NCBI RefSeq assembly: GCF_009932335.1
Contig: NZ_BLJF01000001.1
Coordinates: 1,302,001 to 1,366,000 of the forward strand
DNA: 64,000 nucleotides
Origin: Pseudomonas asiatica
Lineage (GTDB): Bacteria; Pseudomonadota; Gammaproteobacteria; Pseudomonadales; Pseudomonadaceae
Direction of reading: 5' to 3'
Under the pieces are notes generated by a model, which had not been told where the DNA came from, made no database searches, and saw nothing but the letters and a program-made list of their open reading frames with translations. Position numbers and translations under genes: made by a program. Positions 50,649 through 59,243 of the stretch are shown one piece after another (the stretch's first letter is position 1; each line of letters opens with the position of its first letter).

Positions 50649-52775
50649 TCAGAAGCTGTAATCCACCGTCGCAAAGTACGACCGTGGCATCCCCATCAGC
50701 CACTGCTGGCCACTGAACGCCGACTGCACATACTCACGGTCGAACAGGTTGTTCAACTGCAACCCCAGCCGCACATCCGGCAACACCTGCCAGCCGATGT
50801 CGGCATCGACCACGGTGTAGCCGGGGGCGCTCTGGGTGTTGGCGGTATTGGCATAGCGCTCGTCCACATAACGCGCGCCAATGCCGGCCTCCAGCCGCTG
50901 GCCGAAGCCTTTGCTCAGCCACAGGTTGGCGGTACGCCGCGGGACATTGGCCGGGCGATTGCCCGCACGATCCTGCGCCACACCGCCGACCATTTCGTCG
51001 AAGTCGTCGTACCTTGCGCGCACGATCGCCGCGTTGGCCGACACCTGCCACTGGTGCGCCAGCGCCAGTTCCAGGGTTGCCTCCAGGCCGTCGGACGTCT
51101 GCTGGCCAGCCTGTTGCTTCTCGTGGGTGACCGGGTCATCCACCAGCAGCTTCTTCTTGACGATGTGGTAGGCCGCCAATGTCCATTCGCCACGCCCTTC
51201 CCAGAAGCGCTGCTTCAGGCCCACTTCGGTCTGCCTGGCCTCGGTCAGGTCGTAGTGCATCTGGTTGGCGCTGAGGCTGATGAGGTTGTCGACCCCATCC
51301 TCGCTGGTGGAGTACTGGCCATACAGCGACAGGTCGTCGCTGACCGCGAACACCAGCCCGGCACGCCAGTTGCCGCCTTGCAGGCTGCGGTCGCTGCGGC
51401 TGTCGGTGGTCAGTTTTTCCTGGTCGATGTGGTTCTGGTCGCGGCGCACGCCGGTGACCAGCGACAGGCGATCGCTCAACTGCAGGCGGTTTTCGGCAAA
51501 CAGGGCAAAGGTGTGGGTGGTAGAGAGCGTTTGCGGGCGCAGAGGCGAGGCGCTGTGGAACCAACCCGGTTGTGGCTGCCAAGGCTCGACGTAGTCACCG
51601 CCCACATCGTTGTAGGGCGCGTTGCTGTCGACGTTGAAGCGGACCTTGTTGTACTCGGCGCCGACCACGGTCTTGCTGGCCAGGCCAAACAGCCTGTGGT
51701 CGAGGGTGAAGGCCTGTCGGTCGCCGAACTGTTCCTGGTTGTGCTTGATCTGCAGATAGCTGCCGCGCAGCAGCTGCTGGCGCCCGGCATCCCAGCTGTA
51801 TTCCTCGGCATTGCGCCAGTGACGGCGGCTCTTGATGTAGTAAAGCTGGTTGCTGGCGCTGAGGTGGTCGTTCAACGTCCAGTCGGTATTCAGGCGGGTC
51901 CATTCATCGACGTAGTGCTGCACGTCGTCCTGCACGTTGTAGTTCTTCTTGCGCAGGCTGCTGCGGTAGTGGCCGTCGATCAGCGGGGTGCCGTAGTAGT
52001 TGGCAGGCTGCGCATCGCCACGGTCGTGAGCGAGGGTGAAGCTGAGGTCGTCGCTGGCATCGAAGCGCAGCGCGGCGCTCAGCGCCAGGCTGCGTGACGG
52101 GGTGCGGTCGACCCAACCGTTACCGGTTTGCTGGTTCAGGGCCAGGCGGTAGCTCAGGCGCTCACCGAGGCTGCCGCCGCTGTCCAGGCCGAGCTGCTGG
52201 CGGTCCCACGAACCGTAGCCCAGGCGCAGGTGGTTGCGTACCTCGCCGGCAAACGGCTTTTTCGGGATCACGTTGACCACCGCCCCGGTGGCGCCTTCGC
52301 CATACAGCACCGAAGCCGGGCCGCGAATGACATCGATGCGCTCGACCATCCACGGGTCGACCGGGAACGTCTGGGTGCCGGCACCGGTGTACAGGCGTGC
52401 GCCGTCGAACAAGGTCATCACCGAGCCGTGCCCGGTAAAGCCGCGGGCGGACAGCCCCGTGCCGCCGTCGCCCGGGGAGCCGATGTAGCTGATGCCCGCT
52501 GAGCGGCTCACCGCGTCCTGCACGGTGAGGTTGTTGCGCTGCTGGATCTGCTCGGCGCTGATGCTGCTGGTGCTGGCCGGTGTCTCCAGGGCGCTGAGGC
52601 CCAGGCGCGAACCAGCCTGGGTCGGTGTGGCCAGGTCGATGGCGTGGCTGTCGAGCGTGTCGGTGATGGCCGTGGAAGGCAGGGCCAGTGGTTGTCGCTC
52701 GAGGTCATCGGCCAGGGCCGGCAGGGAAACGGCCAGGCAGGCCGCCAGGGGGGGAAGCTTGAAAATACGGGACAT
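50649..52775 (-). CDS. btuB: Riboswitch-controlled TonB-dependent receptor, probable corrinoid receptor
   Basis: This 708-residue outer-membrane receptor has a signal peptide (LAACLAVSLPALA), plug motifs (AGSRLGLSALETPASTSS, GISYIGSPGDGGTGLSARGF, WMVERIDVIRGPASVLYGEGA) and a barrel ending RSYFATVDYSF. By sequence it is closer to siderophore receptors than to E. coli BtuB. The cobalamin riboswitch directly upstream (52898-53084) and the btuFCD operon downstream argue that it imports cobalamin or a corrinoid precursor. The gene name is given on that basis. Confidence 0.85.
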   Translation of the reverse strand: MSRIFKLPPLAACLAVSLPALADDLERQPLALPSTAITDTLDSHAIDLATPTQAGSRLGLSALETPASTSSISAEQIQQRNNLTVQDAVSRSAGISYIGSPGDGGTGLSARGFTGHGSVMTLFDGARLYTGAGTQTFPVDPWMVERIDVIRGPASVLYGEGATGAVVNVIPKKPFAGEVRNHLRLGYGSWDRQQLGLDSGGSLGERLSYRLALNQQTGNGWVDRTPSRSLALSAALRFDASDDLSFTLAHDRGDAQPANYYGTPLIDGHYRSSLRKKNYNVQDDVQHYVDEWTRLNTDWTLNDHLSASNQLYYIKSRRHWRNAEEYSWDAGRQQLLRGSYLQIKHNQEQFGDRQAFTLDHRLFGLASKTVVGAEYNKVRFNVDSNAPYNDVGGDYVEPWQPQPGWFHSASPLRPQTLSTTHTFALFAENRLQLSDRLSLVTGVRRDQNHIDQEKLTTDSRSDRSLQGGNWRAGLVFAVSDDLSLYGQYSTSEDGVDNLISLSANQMHYDLTEARQTEVGLKQRFWEGRGEWTLAAYHIVKKKLLVDDPVTHEKQQAGQQTSDGLEATLELALAHQWQVSANAAIVRARYDDFDEMVGGVAQDRAGNRPANVPRRTANLWLSKGFGQRLEAGIGARYVDERYANTANTQSAPGYTVVDADIGWQVLPDVRLGLQLNNLFDREYVQSAFSGQQWLMGMPRSYFATVDYSF

Positions 52776-52897
52776 GTCGTTCCACTACTGCAGGAATGAA
52801 TGGATCCCGGTGGAAAACACGCAAAGGCGCACCGTGCACGCAGGCGCACGCACGGATACCGGCCTGCGCCCGCCCACCGCGGGTTGCCAAGTGAAGC

Positions 52898-53084
52898 TCC
52901 AGGCCGGTCTCCGGGCTTGCGAGGGGCATGAAACCTTCACCTTCCCATGCAAGTGCACAGTGGTATCTCGAAGGGTTCGCTCGCTTACCGTTGCGGGGGC
53001 AGCGCCGGACTTGTCGTGGGCAACACGACGCACCGGCTTCCCGTTTCACCCTGCGCGCGGCGGCGCAGGGCACCTGAAACTGGC
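52898..53084 (-). ncRNA. Cobalamin riboswitch upstream of the TonB receptor
   Basis: On the minus strand the blocks run GCCAGTTTCAGGTGCCC, ACGGGAAGCCGGTGCG, CTGCCCCCGCAACGGTAAGCG, ATACCACTGTGC, TGGGAAGGTG and AAGCCCGGAGACCGGCC. These match the cobalamin aptamer throughout. It occupies most of the 351-bp gap between nhaR and the receptor, which starts about 120 bases downstream. Confidence 0.94.
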
Positions 53085-53126
53085 GGGCATATGACCATTG
53101 AAACGCGGGGGCGTCAATTCTGCCTG

Positions 53127-54020
53127 CTACCAGTGAAACAACTCTCGTCGTGCCCCCTCGGTAATCGCCACGATCCCCGGGTGCTTGACCTTGCGCTCCA
53201 CCGAAATGGCATAGAACGACTCGTGCACCGCCTCGGTCTGCCCGATAAGCTCCACGCCATATTGGCGGCACACTTCCTCGGCGATCACGCTGGGCGCGAC
53301 GAAGATGCCGCTGCCCGACTGCCCGAATGCCTGCATCAAGGCACTGTCATCGAACTCGCCCACGATTCGTGGCTGCACCTGCTGCTCACCCAGCCAGCGC
53401 AGCAGGCGGCTGCGTACCACGGTTTCCTGCCCGGGGATAAGCAATGGCGCATCCTGCAGGCAGGCGGGGAAGGGGCCTTCCAGGCGTTGTGCCAGCGCCG
53501 GGGTGGCGAAGAAGCTCAACCCACACTCGCCCAGTTTCTGGCTATAACCCTTGATGTCCAGGTGGCTGGGCATGGGGCTGTCAGAAATCACCAGGTCCAG
53601 GCGCTGGATCGCCAGGTCGGCGAGCAGCCGTTCGAGCTTGTCTTCGCGGCAGTTGATACGCAGCACGTCGTCCAGCTCCATGGTCGGTGCCAGCAGGCGG
53701 TAGACGATGGACTTGGGCACCACGTCCGCCACACCCACGCGGAACAGGATCTGCTCCTGCGGGCCGGCCCGCAGCATGGCCTCCAGTTCGCTTCCCAGCT
53801 GGAACATCTGCTCGGCATAGATCAGCGTCTGGCGCCCGGTTTCGGTCAGTTCCAGCTGGCGCCCCACGCGCTGGAACAACTCCAGGCCATAGGTCTGCTC
53901 GAACAGGCTGATCTGACCGCTGATGGTTTGCGGGGTCAGGTTCAACTGTTCGCTGGCGCGGGCGATGCTGCCGGTCTTGGCCACGGCCCAGAAGTAGTGC
54001 AACTGCCGATAGTTGAGCAT
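53127..54020 (-). CDS. nhaR: LysR-family activator NhaR
   Basis: This 297-residue regulator begins MLNYRQLHYFWAVAKTGSIARASEQL with LTPQTISGQISLFEQTYG as the recognition helix, the NhaR pattern. In enterobacteria NhaR senses sodium and alkaline pH and activates the nhaA antiporter; in pseudomonads it also affects membrane and envelope genes. No antiporter gene is adjacent. It is divergent from a small lipoprotein gene and terC. Effector domain motifs such as GSGIFVAPSVIAEEV are intact. Confidence 0.93.
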   Translation of the reverse strand: MLNYRQLHYFWAVAKTGSIARASEQLNLTPQTISGQISLFEQTYGLELFQRVGRQLELTETGRQTLIYAEQMFQLGSELEAMLRAGPQEQILFRVGVADVVPKSIVYRLLAPTMELDDVLRINCREDKLERLLADLAIQRLDLVISDSPMPSHLDIKGYSQKLGECGLSFFATPALAQRLEGPFPACLQDAPLLIPGQETVVRSRLLRWLGEQQVQPRIVGEFDDSALMQAFGQSGSGIFVAPSVIAEEVCRQYGVELIGQTEAVHESFYAISVERKVKHPGIVAITEGARRELFHW

Positions 54021-54154
54021 CGGTATCGTTCCGGATTCGTAAAAACCGAAGTATAACCGCTGAAAATACGAATTTTCCGGATGTGTTGCGCTCTTTAGAA
54101 TGCGACTCCATCAGGCGCCGTGTGCGCCGCCGGAACATGAAAAGCGAGGAACCC

Positions 54155-54394
54155 ATGCTGCAACTAAAATCCATCGGCACGCCGCTGGTGCTGGCCTTGG
54201 CCCTGTTCACCCTGGCCGGTTGCGAGCAGGCCGAGAAATCCGCCCAGCAGATGCTCGACCAGGCCGCACAGTCGGCCAAGCAGGCCATCGACGACACCAA
54301 CAAGGCCGCACAGCAGGCGTTGAGCGAGGCCATCGGCAGCGAAGGGCAAAAGCCCAAGGACGCCGACAACAAAGAAGACACCCAGGAAATCTGA
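54155..54394 (+). CDS. Small Lpp-like lipoprotein
   Basis: This 79-residue protein has a lipobox (LFTLAGC, lipidated Cys near residue 19) followed by an alanine/glutamine-rich amphipathic helix (QQMLDQAAQSAKQAIDDTNKA) and an acidic tail. It resembles short periplasmic coiled-coil lipoproteins. The ATG at 54155 has GAGG upstream and gives the signal at the N-terminus. It is 29 bp before terC and may be transcribed with it. Confidence 0.8.
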   Translation: MLQLKSIGTPLVLALALFTLAGCEQAEKSAQQMLDQAAQSAKQAIDDTNKAAQQALSEAIGSEGQKPKDADNKEDTQEI

Positions 54395-54423
54395 CCCCCA
54401 ACCGCTGCTGCAGGATTTGAACA

Positions 54424-55176
54424 ATGGAATACTTGCTGGAACTCGTCGCTAGCCCTACCGCCTGGGTTGCCCTGGCTACGCTGGTGGCCATGGAAGTCGT
54501 GCTGGGCATCGACAACCTGATTTTCATCTCCATCCTGACCAACAAGCTGCCGGTGGAGTACCGCTCCAAGGCGCGCCGTATCGGTATCAGCATGGCCCTG
54601 GTCATGCGCCTGGCCTTGCTCAGCACGGTGGCCTGGATCGTCCAGCTGACGGACCCGGTGTTTGAAGTATTCGGCAATGCCTTCTCCTGGAAGGACGTGA
54701 TCCTGATTGCCGGTGGCCTGTTCCTGCTGTGGAAGGCGACCAAGGAAATCCACGAGAACGTCGACCCGCACGGGGCCAAGGAAGAAGCCAAGGTGTCGTC
54801 GACGGTTACCCTGGGCTTTGCCGCGGCGATCTTCCAGATCCTGCTGCTGGACATCGTCTTCTCGGTCGACAGCATCATCACCGCCGTGGGCATGACCGAG
54901 CACCTGCCTATCATGATCATTGCCGTTATCACTGCCGTGATCGTCATGATGGTGGCCGCCGACCCGTTGGCCAACTTCATCAACGACAACCCGACCGTGG
55001 TGATGCTGGCCCTGGGCTTCCTGATCATGATCGGCATGACGCTGATCGCCGAAGGTTTCGGCGCCCATGTACCGAAAGGCTATGTGTACGCGGCCATGGC
55101 CTTCTCGACGGCAATCGAGATCCTCAACATCCTGGCCCGTCGGGCGCGGTTGAAGCGTGAGGCGGCTGAAGGTTGA
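54424..55176 (+). CDS. TerC-family integral membrane protein
   Basis: This 250-residue membrane protein has about seven helices and the family acidic motifs in membrane segments: [21 protein letters not shown] and [19 protein letters not shown], with [11 protein letters not shown] between. TerC proteins are linked to metal export (manganese in some bacteria) or metalation of exported proteins. This member lacks any tellurite-cluster neighbours and no yybP-ykoY-like leader is visible. It follows a small lipoprotein gene. Confidence 0.93.
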   Translation: MEYLLELVASPTAWVALATLVAMEVVLGIDNLIFISILTNKLPVEYRSKARRIGISMALVMRLALLSTVAWIVQLTDPVFEVFGNAFSWKDVILIAGGLFLLWKATKEIHENVDPHGAKEEAKVSSTVTLGFAAAIFQILLLDIVFSVDSIITAVGMTEHLPIMIIAVITAVIVMMVAADPLANFINDNPTVVMLALGFLIMIGMTLIAEGFGAHVPKGYVYAAMAFSTAIEILNILARRARLKREAAEG

Positions 55177-55203
55177 TGTAAAAAATGCGGGGCGCTCGCG
55201 CCC

Positions 55204-55288
55204 CATTCGCGGGCTTGCCCGCTCCCACAGGTGCCGCGTCAGCCAGATAGCTACGCGGCCCCAGTGGGAGCGGGCAAGCCCGCGAATG
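55204..55288. repeat. REP inverted pair
   Basis: cattcgcgggcttgcccgct (55204 on) and its complement 55264-55288 flank 35 bp between terC and a convergent small gene. Confidence 0.87.
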
Positions 55289-55308
55289 GGGGTAGGGAAA
55301 ATCTGTAG

Positions 55309-55485
55309 TCAGTGCACCCCGGCATGCCGCCGCGACCGGCGCACAGGCTGTGGCTTGGCGGGGGCCTGCGGTGGCAGGTGGTGGTGGGAATGACGCCGCA
55401 CGATACGCAGTACACCCCATAGCATGGCGGCTGCAACGCTCAGCCACATGCCAACCAGCATGAGGATTGCCATGGTCAGGCTCAT
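55309..55485 (-). CDS. Small single-helix membrane protein
   Basis: This 58-residue protein has one N-terminal helix (LTMAILMLVGMWLSVAAAMLW) and a basic, His/Pro-rich cytoplasmic tail (RIVRRHSHHHLPPQAPAKP). The ATG at 55485 has a clear GGAGG site six bases upstream, which is the best evidence that it is real. No family is recognised. The His cluster could bind metal, but nothing else supports that. Confidence 0.6.
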   Translation of the reverse strand: MSLTMAILMLVGMWLSVAAAMLWGVLRIVRRHSHHHLPPQAPAKPQPVRRSRRHAGVH

Positions 55486-55707
55486 CTGTGCCTCCATCTC
55501 TACGGGCCGCGCTCGGTCGCCGACGCTGGCCTTCCAGACACTGCTTTAGTCTAGTCTTTCGCCTGTGACGTTCCATTGACCAAAGGTCTATTGCTTGGTC
55601 CGATTTGCTCCTAAGCGGTGTCGGACTATACCCGCGCCGCTGTCCGACCTATGATCGGTGGCCAGAGCCGGGCGCTGCCTGCCCGGCGTTGGAGCAAGCG
55701 AGTGTCC

Positions 55708-56385
55708 ATGCAGCAACCTTCCTTCAAGACCATCCCTCGTCGGCTGCTGGCTGCCTGCCTGGTTGCAGCCAGCCTGGCCGGTTGCGCCAGCGCACCCTCC
55801 GGCAACCTCAAGGGCCTGCCGCAGCGGGTCGAGATCAGCAGCGTGCCGTTCTACCGTGGCAACGCCAACCACAGCGGGGCCATGGCATTGGCGGCGGTGC
55901 TGTCGCAACAGGGGGCTCCGATCACGCCGGGGCTGCTGGACAAGCCGCTGAACCTGCCGCAGGGCGCCGAGGCCCTGGACACCGGCATCCCCCGGGTGGC
56001 GCGCGACTACGGCATGGTGGTGTATCCGCTGGACAAGCAGTTGGACGCGCTGTTGACCCAGGTGGCGGCGGGCAACCCGGTGCTGCTGCGTTACGAGGAT
56101 GGTTCGGCCTGGTGGAGCGAGCCACGCTACGCCGTGCTGATCGGCTACGACCGCTACAAGCAGCGGGTGCTGTTGCGCTCGGGCATGCACCGGCGGCAGT
56201 TGATGGCGTTCGATGACTTTGCCTCGGCGTGGGCGAAGCTTGGGAGCTGGGCGGTGCTGGTGCAGCCACCTCGGCAGCTGCCAGCCCAGGTGGACCGCCA
56301 GCGCTGGTTGCAGGCTGCCGATGAACTGGCCCGGGCGGGGCAGGAGATTGCGGCGAAGCAGGCTGTGAGTAGCCTGAACAAATAG
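55708..56385 (+). CDS. C39-peptidase-like lipoprotein lacking catalytic residues
   Basis: This 225-residue lipoprotein (lipobox VAASLAGC) has a C39-type papain fold: VPFYRGNANHSGAMALAAVLSQQG, GIPRVARDYGMVVYPL, GNPVLLRYED, RYAVLIGYDRYKQRVLLRSG. Active members have Q-x4-CGPAAL at the first motif and H before the AVxxGYD strand. Here the Cys is replaced (NHSGAMAL) and the His is Arg (PRYAVLIGYD). It is therefore a probable pseudoenzyme that still may bind peptides. The start at 55708 places the lipobox; a GTG six bases upstream is possible. Confidence 0.8.
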   Translation: MQQPSFKTIPRRLLAACLVAASLAGCASAPSGNLKGLPQRVEISSVPFYRGNANHSGAMALAAVLSQQGAPITPGLLDKPLNLPQGAEALDTGIPRVARDYGMVVYPLDKQLDALLTQVAAGNPVLLRYEDGSAWWSEPRYAVLIGYDRYKQRVLLRSGMHRRQLMAFDDFASAWAKLGSWAVLVQPPRQLPAQVDRQRWLQAADELARAGQEIAAKQAVSSLNK

Positions 56386-56402
56386 CTTTGTCTGTACCGG
56401 CC

Positions 56403-56480
56403 CTTTCGCGGGCACGCCCGCTCCCACAGGGACCGTGCAACCAGCACAAATCCTGTAGGAGCGGGCGTGCCCGCGAAGAG
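56403..56480. repeat. REP inverted pair
   Basis: ctttcgcgggcacgcccgct and its complement (taggagcgggcgtgcccgcg) flank about 30 bp between the pseudo-peptidase gene and puuB, which are convergent. Confidence 0.85.
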
Positions 56481-56496
56481 GCCAAGCCTGCCTACA

Positions 56497-57780
56497 TCAG
56501 AAGCCCAGGCGATCGCGCAGGCTGTAGTACCAGGCCCCAATGGCGCTGAACGGCACGCGCAGCATCTGGCCACCCGGGAACGGGTAGTGCGGCAGGCCGG
56601 CGAAGGCGTCGAAACGCTCGGCCTGGCCACGCATGGCCTCGGCCAGCACCTTGCCCGCCAGGTGGGTGTAGGTCACGCCGTGACCCGAGCAGCCCTGGGA
56701 GTAGTAGATATTGTCGCCGATACGGCCAACCTGTGGCAGACGCGACAGGGTCAGCAGGAAGTTGCCGGTCCAGGCGTAGTCGATCTTTACGTTTTTCAGT
56801 TGCGGGAAGGCCTTGAGCATCTTCGGACGGATGATCGCCTCGATGTTGGCCGGGTCACGCGCGCCGTACACCACGCCACCACCGAAGATCAGGCGCTTGT
56901 CGCTGGTCAGGCGGTAGTAGTCGAGCAGGTAGTTGCAATCCTCGACGCAGTAGTCCTGCGGCAGCAGGGTGCGCGCCAGTTCGTCGCCCAGCGGTTCGGT
57001 GGTGATCACCTGGGTGCCGCATGGCATGGACTTGCTGGCCAGCTCCGGCACCAGGTTGCCCAGGTAGGCGTTGCCGGCGACGATGATGAACTTGGCGCGG
57101 ACCTTGCCCTGCGGGGTGTGCACCACCGGGTTGGCGCCGCGCTCGATGCGTACGGCCGGGGTTTGCTCATAGATGATGCCGCCCAGCGACTCGACCGCAG
57201 CGGCTTCGCCCAGGGCCAGGTTCAGCGGGTGGATGTGGCCGCCGCTCATGTCCAGCATGCCGCCCACATAGTTGTCGCAGGCGACCACTTCGCGGATGCG
57301 CTTCTGGTCCATCAGCTCCAGCTGGTTGTGGCCGAAGCGTTCCCACAGGCGCTTTTGCGACTCCAGGTGGCCCATCTGCTTGCTGGTGAGGGCAGCGAAC
57401 ACGCCACCGTCCTTCAGGTCGCACTGGATGTTGTACTTGGCCACGCGCTCACGAATGATGCGCCCGCCTTCGAAGGCCATGTGGCCCAGCAGTTGGGCCT
57501 GCTTGGGGCCGACGGTGCGCTCGATGACGTCGATGTCGCGGCTGTAGCTGTTGACGATCTGGCCGCCGTTGCGGCCCGATGCGCCGAAGCCGACCTTGGC
57601 TGCTTCGACGATGCTCACCTTGAAGCCGTTCTCCAGCAGGAACAGGGCGCTGGACAGACCGGTGTAGCCGGCGCCGATGATGCACACATCGGTTTCCACC
57701 TCACCCTGCAGCGCCGGACGTGGCGGCACCGGGTTGGCCGAGGCGGCGTAGTAGGACTGGGGGTAGGGGGTGTTAGCCAT
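56497..57780 (-). CDS. puuB: FAD-dependent gamma-glutamylputrescine oxidoreductase
   Basis: This 427-residue flavoprotein oxidises the free amine of gamma-glutamylputrescine in polyamine catabolism, or a related amine. It has the FAD-binding beta-alpha-beta motif DVCIIGAGYTGLSSALFLLE, the second FAD contact GFGASGRNGGQI, and the C-terminal GCSGHGVTYTHLAGKVLAEA. Length and motifs match the PuuB/OrdL group of the DAO family. No other puu genes are adjacent; the start at 57780 gives MANTPYPQSYY, typical of Pseudomonas members. Confidence 0.9.
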   Translation of the reverse strand: MANTPYPQSYYAASANPVPPRPALQGEVETDVCIIGAGYTGLSSALFLLENGFKVSIVEAAKVGFGASGRNGGQIVNSYSRDIDVIERTVGPKQAQLLGHMAFEGGRIIRERVAKYNIQCDLKDGGVFAALTSKQMGHLESQKRLWERFGHNQLELMDQKRIREVVACDNYVGGMLDMSGGHIHPLNLALGEAAAVESLGGIIYEQTPAVRIERGANPVVHTPQGKVRAKFIIVAGNAYLGNLVPELASKSMPCGTQVITTEPLGDELARTLLPQDYCVEDCNYLLDYYRLTSDKRLIFGGGVVYGARDPANIEAIIRPKMLKAFPQLKNVKIDYAWTGNFLLTLSRLPQVGRIGDNIYYSQGCSGHGVTYTHLAGKVLAEAMRGQAERFDAFAGLPHYPFPGGQMLRVPFSAIGAWYYSLRDRLGF

Positions 57781-57941
57781 GCTGCAGGAACCTCGTGTTT
57801 TATATTTTTAACGAATGTACCGATGCTATCAATAATAATAAACACCCGCTAGTCGTCCGTTGAAAATCCTTTACTCGGTCCCCGCCAGCGCACTTTTCTA
57901 TAAAGAGTTTAAGATTCAGTAGGTTAGCGCGAAAAAAAGTG

Positions 57942-57969
57942 TTGACAGGGTTTTTGGAATGGGTAGAAT
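57942..57969 (+). promoter_or_regulatory. Sigma-70 promoter of tRNA-Val
   Basis: TTGACA (57942-57947), a 16-bp spacer and TAGAAT (57964-57969) precede the tRNA by 14 bp, a strong housekeeping promoter with a GCGC discriminator typical of stringently controlled stable RNA genes. Confidence 0.85.
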
Positions 57970-57983
57970 GCGCACCACACGAC

Positions 57984-58060
57984 AGGCACATAGCTCAGTT
58001 GGTTAGAGCACCACCTTGACATGGTGGGGGTCGTTGGTTCGAGTCCAATTGTGCCTACCA
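57984..58060 (+). tRNA. tRNA-Val(GAC)
   Basis: This 77-nucleotide cloverleaf has acceptor AGGCACA/TGTGCCT, D-arm AGCTCAGTTGGTTAGAGC, anticodon loop TTGACAT giving GAC (valine GUC/GUU), T-arm with GGTTCGAGTCC, and encoded ACCA. It reads the valine GUY codons. It borders the integrated island, and its 3' half is the likely attachment site. Confidence 0.96.
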
Positions 58061-58090
58061 AACGAAAGCCCAGGTTTCCGGGCACTTGAA

Positions 58091-58117
58091 GGGCGATCCG
58101 AGAGGGTCGCCCTTTTT
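58091..58117 (+). terminator. Rho-independent terminator after tRNA-Val
   Basis: GGGCGATCC-GAGA-GGGTCGCCC forms a 9-bp stem (one T-G pair) with a tetraloop, followed directly by TTTTT. It ends the tRNA transcript 31 bases after the CCA. Confidence 0.92.
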
Positions 58118-58119
58118 GC

Positions 58120-58175
58120 TTTTGCAAAACTTTTGCAAAATATTTGCAAAACCACCCACCCACCCACCCACCCAC
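58120..58175. repeat. TTTTGCAAAA triple repeat and (CCAC)6 tract
   Basis: Self-complementary TTTTGCAAAA occurs at 58120 and 58131, with a third close copy (ATTTGCAAAA) at 58142, so the period is 11 bp. Next is CCAC repeated six times (58152-58175). The minus strand of the tract reads (GGTG)n, giving five GGG runs with single-T loops, a near-ideal G-quadruplex. The triple repeat may be an integrase or excisionase arm-binding set. Confidence 0.8.
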
Positions 58176-58307
58176 CTGTCATCGTCGGTGGCCAGACAGA
58201 AGGCGTGTGGCGATTTCAGTGATGGCCCATTGGAATCATGCGCGTGGTGTTGTAATGTACGCGCGCCCAGCTAATCTGTTACGTGTGCAACAGGGATGTG
58301 AGTCAAG

Positions 58308-59243
58308 ATGTATATAGTAAAAAATTATGGTTTTTCATTTTCTACTGATAATAGCTACATTGATTTCAAAGATTTTTTTCAGTCGATAGTTGGCCAAAAT
58401 CTCTCTTTCCCGATGAGTTCTGGAAATAATAGAGAGGTTATTCTGGACTCTGATAGTGCTTTTTTTTACGGCGTTGTTATTACTATAAAGAATCAGCGTC
58501 AATACGCGTCTTTGGTTAGCGGTAAAAATGGCCTGTCTGTGAAGATAACCAGTCTGGCACAATTGGAAAAGATAGCAGAATTCAATTTTTTTATAATCAA
58601 TAAAAAGAATGGATTTGGCCTGTATCAGCACCACTTTGGTGCCTGTACTCTTCCGAACTTTGCATCGATGATGACGTCAATGTACCGGAGGGGGCTGATT
58701 TTCGAGAAGGAAAAGCAGTTAAAGGCTCTTGGTGATAACGCGCCGAAAAAGCAGGTGGCCGCGATTAATAGCAAGTTCTTCCACGGCCTGCAGTTTCAAA
58801 TGCTCGTTCAGGAGCGCGACATTGAAAAAGTGCTAGATGCTTACAAAGATATTCGCTCATTTAAATATGAGGTGGCCTCGGTCGAATCGCATCTTAATGA
58901 CGCAGTGCCTCTTCAAGGCCTGGTAACTAAGTCCGTTCATCAAGTAAGGTTTGATGCTGGGGTGGACAAGTCGCGTATTATCCAGGGCATTAGCTTGATG
59001 ATGCCGATGGTGCGAGAGAGAACAGCTAGAGTTGAAGTTTTGGACGACGAAGATGAACCTTTGTCGTTGAAAATCATGAACATCCCTGTAAATTATGGTG
59101 AAATTGACTATAATTCCTATATGCTTGGGCTAGGTGGTTTTCAGCTTGATAACTTGAAAGGATGCGCTTTATTCAAGTCTCTCAAGCACAAAATCGAAAA
59201 GGAATATTCGCATGTCTTCTCGAAAACTGTCGCTAAATCATAA
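58308..59243 (+). CDS. Unrecognised soluble protein of an island cassette
   Basis: This 311-residue protein has no signal peptide or membrane helix. It is clearly AT-richer than the surrounding genome and uses codons unlike the neighbours, indicating recent transfer. It has a beta-rich N-terminal half (REVILDSDSAFFYGVVITIK, IAEFNFFIINKKNGFGLY) and a basic helix (RRGLIFEKEKQLKALGDNAPKKQ). I recognise no domain. The gene overlaps the next by 32 bases, so the two are one unit. Position between a tRNA att site and an integrase is typical for phage-defence or lysogenic-conversion genes. No catalytic motif can be named. Confidence 0.82.
   Translation: MYIVKNYGFSFSTDNSYIDFKDFFQSIVGQNLSFPMSSGNNREVILDSDSAFFYGVVITIKNQRQYASLVSGKNGLSVKITSLAQLEKIAEFNFFIINKKNGFGLYQHHFGACTLPNFASMMTSMYRRGLIFEKEKQLKALGDNAPKKQVAAINSKFFHGLQFQMLVQERDIEKVLDAYKDIRSFKYEVASVESHLNDAVPLQGLVTKSVHQVRFDAGVDKSRIIQGISLMMPMVRERTARVEVLDDEDEPLSLKIMNIPVNYGEIDYNSYMLGLGGFQLDNLKGCALFKSLKHKIEKEYSHVFSKTVAKS

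Noticed and set aside
53581..55206. 541-residue minus-strand frame spanning terC and part of nhaR
   Set aside because: It runs antisense to terC and then out of frame through nhaR, both of which have clear family motifs.
55708..56385. Calling the C39-like gene a pseudogene
   Set aside because: The reading frame, lipobox and fold are intact; only the catalytic residues are changed, which fits a pseudoenzyme better than decay.
57924..58175. Minus-strand open frame across the tRNA-Val and the CCAC tract
   Set aside because: It overlaps the tRNA and its terminator, has no ribosome site, and its glycine/tryptophan start comes from the microsatellite.
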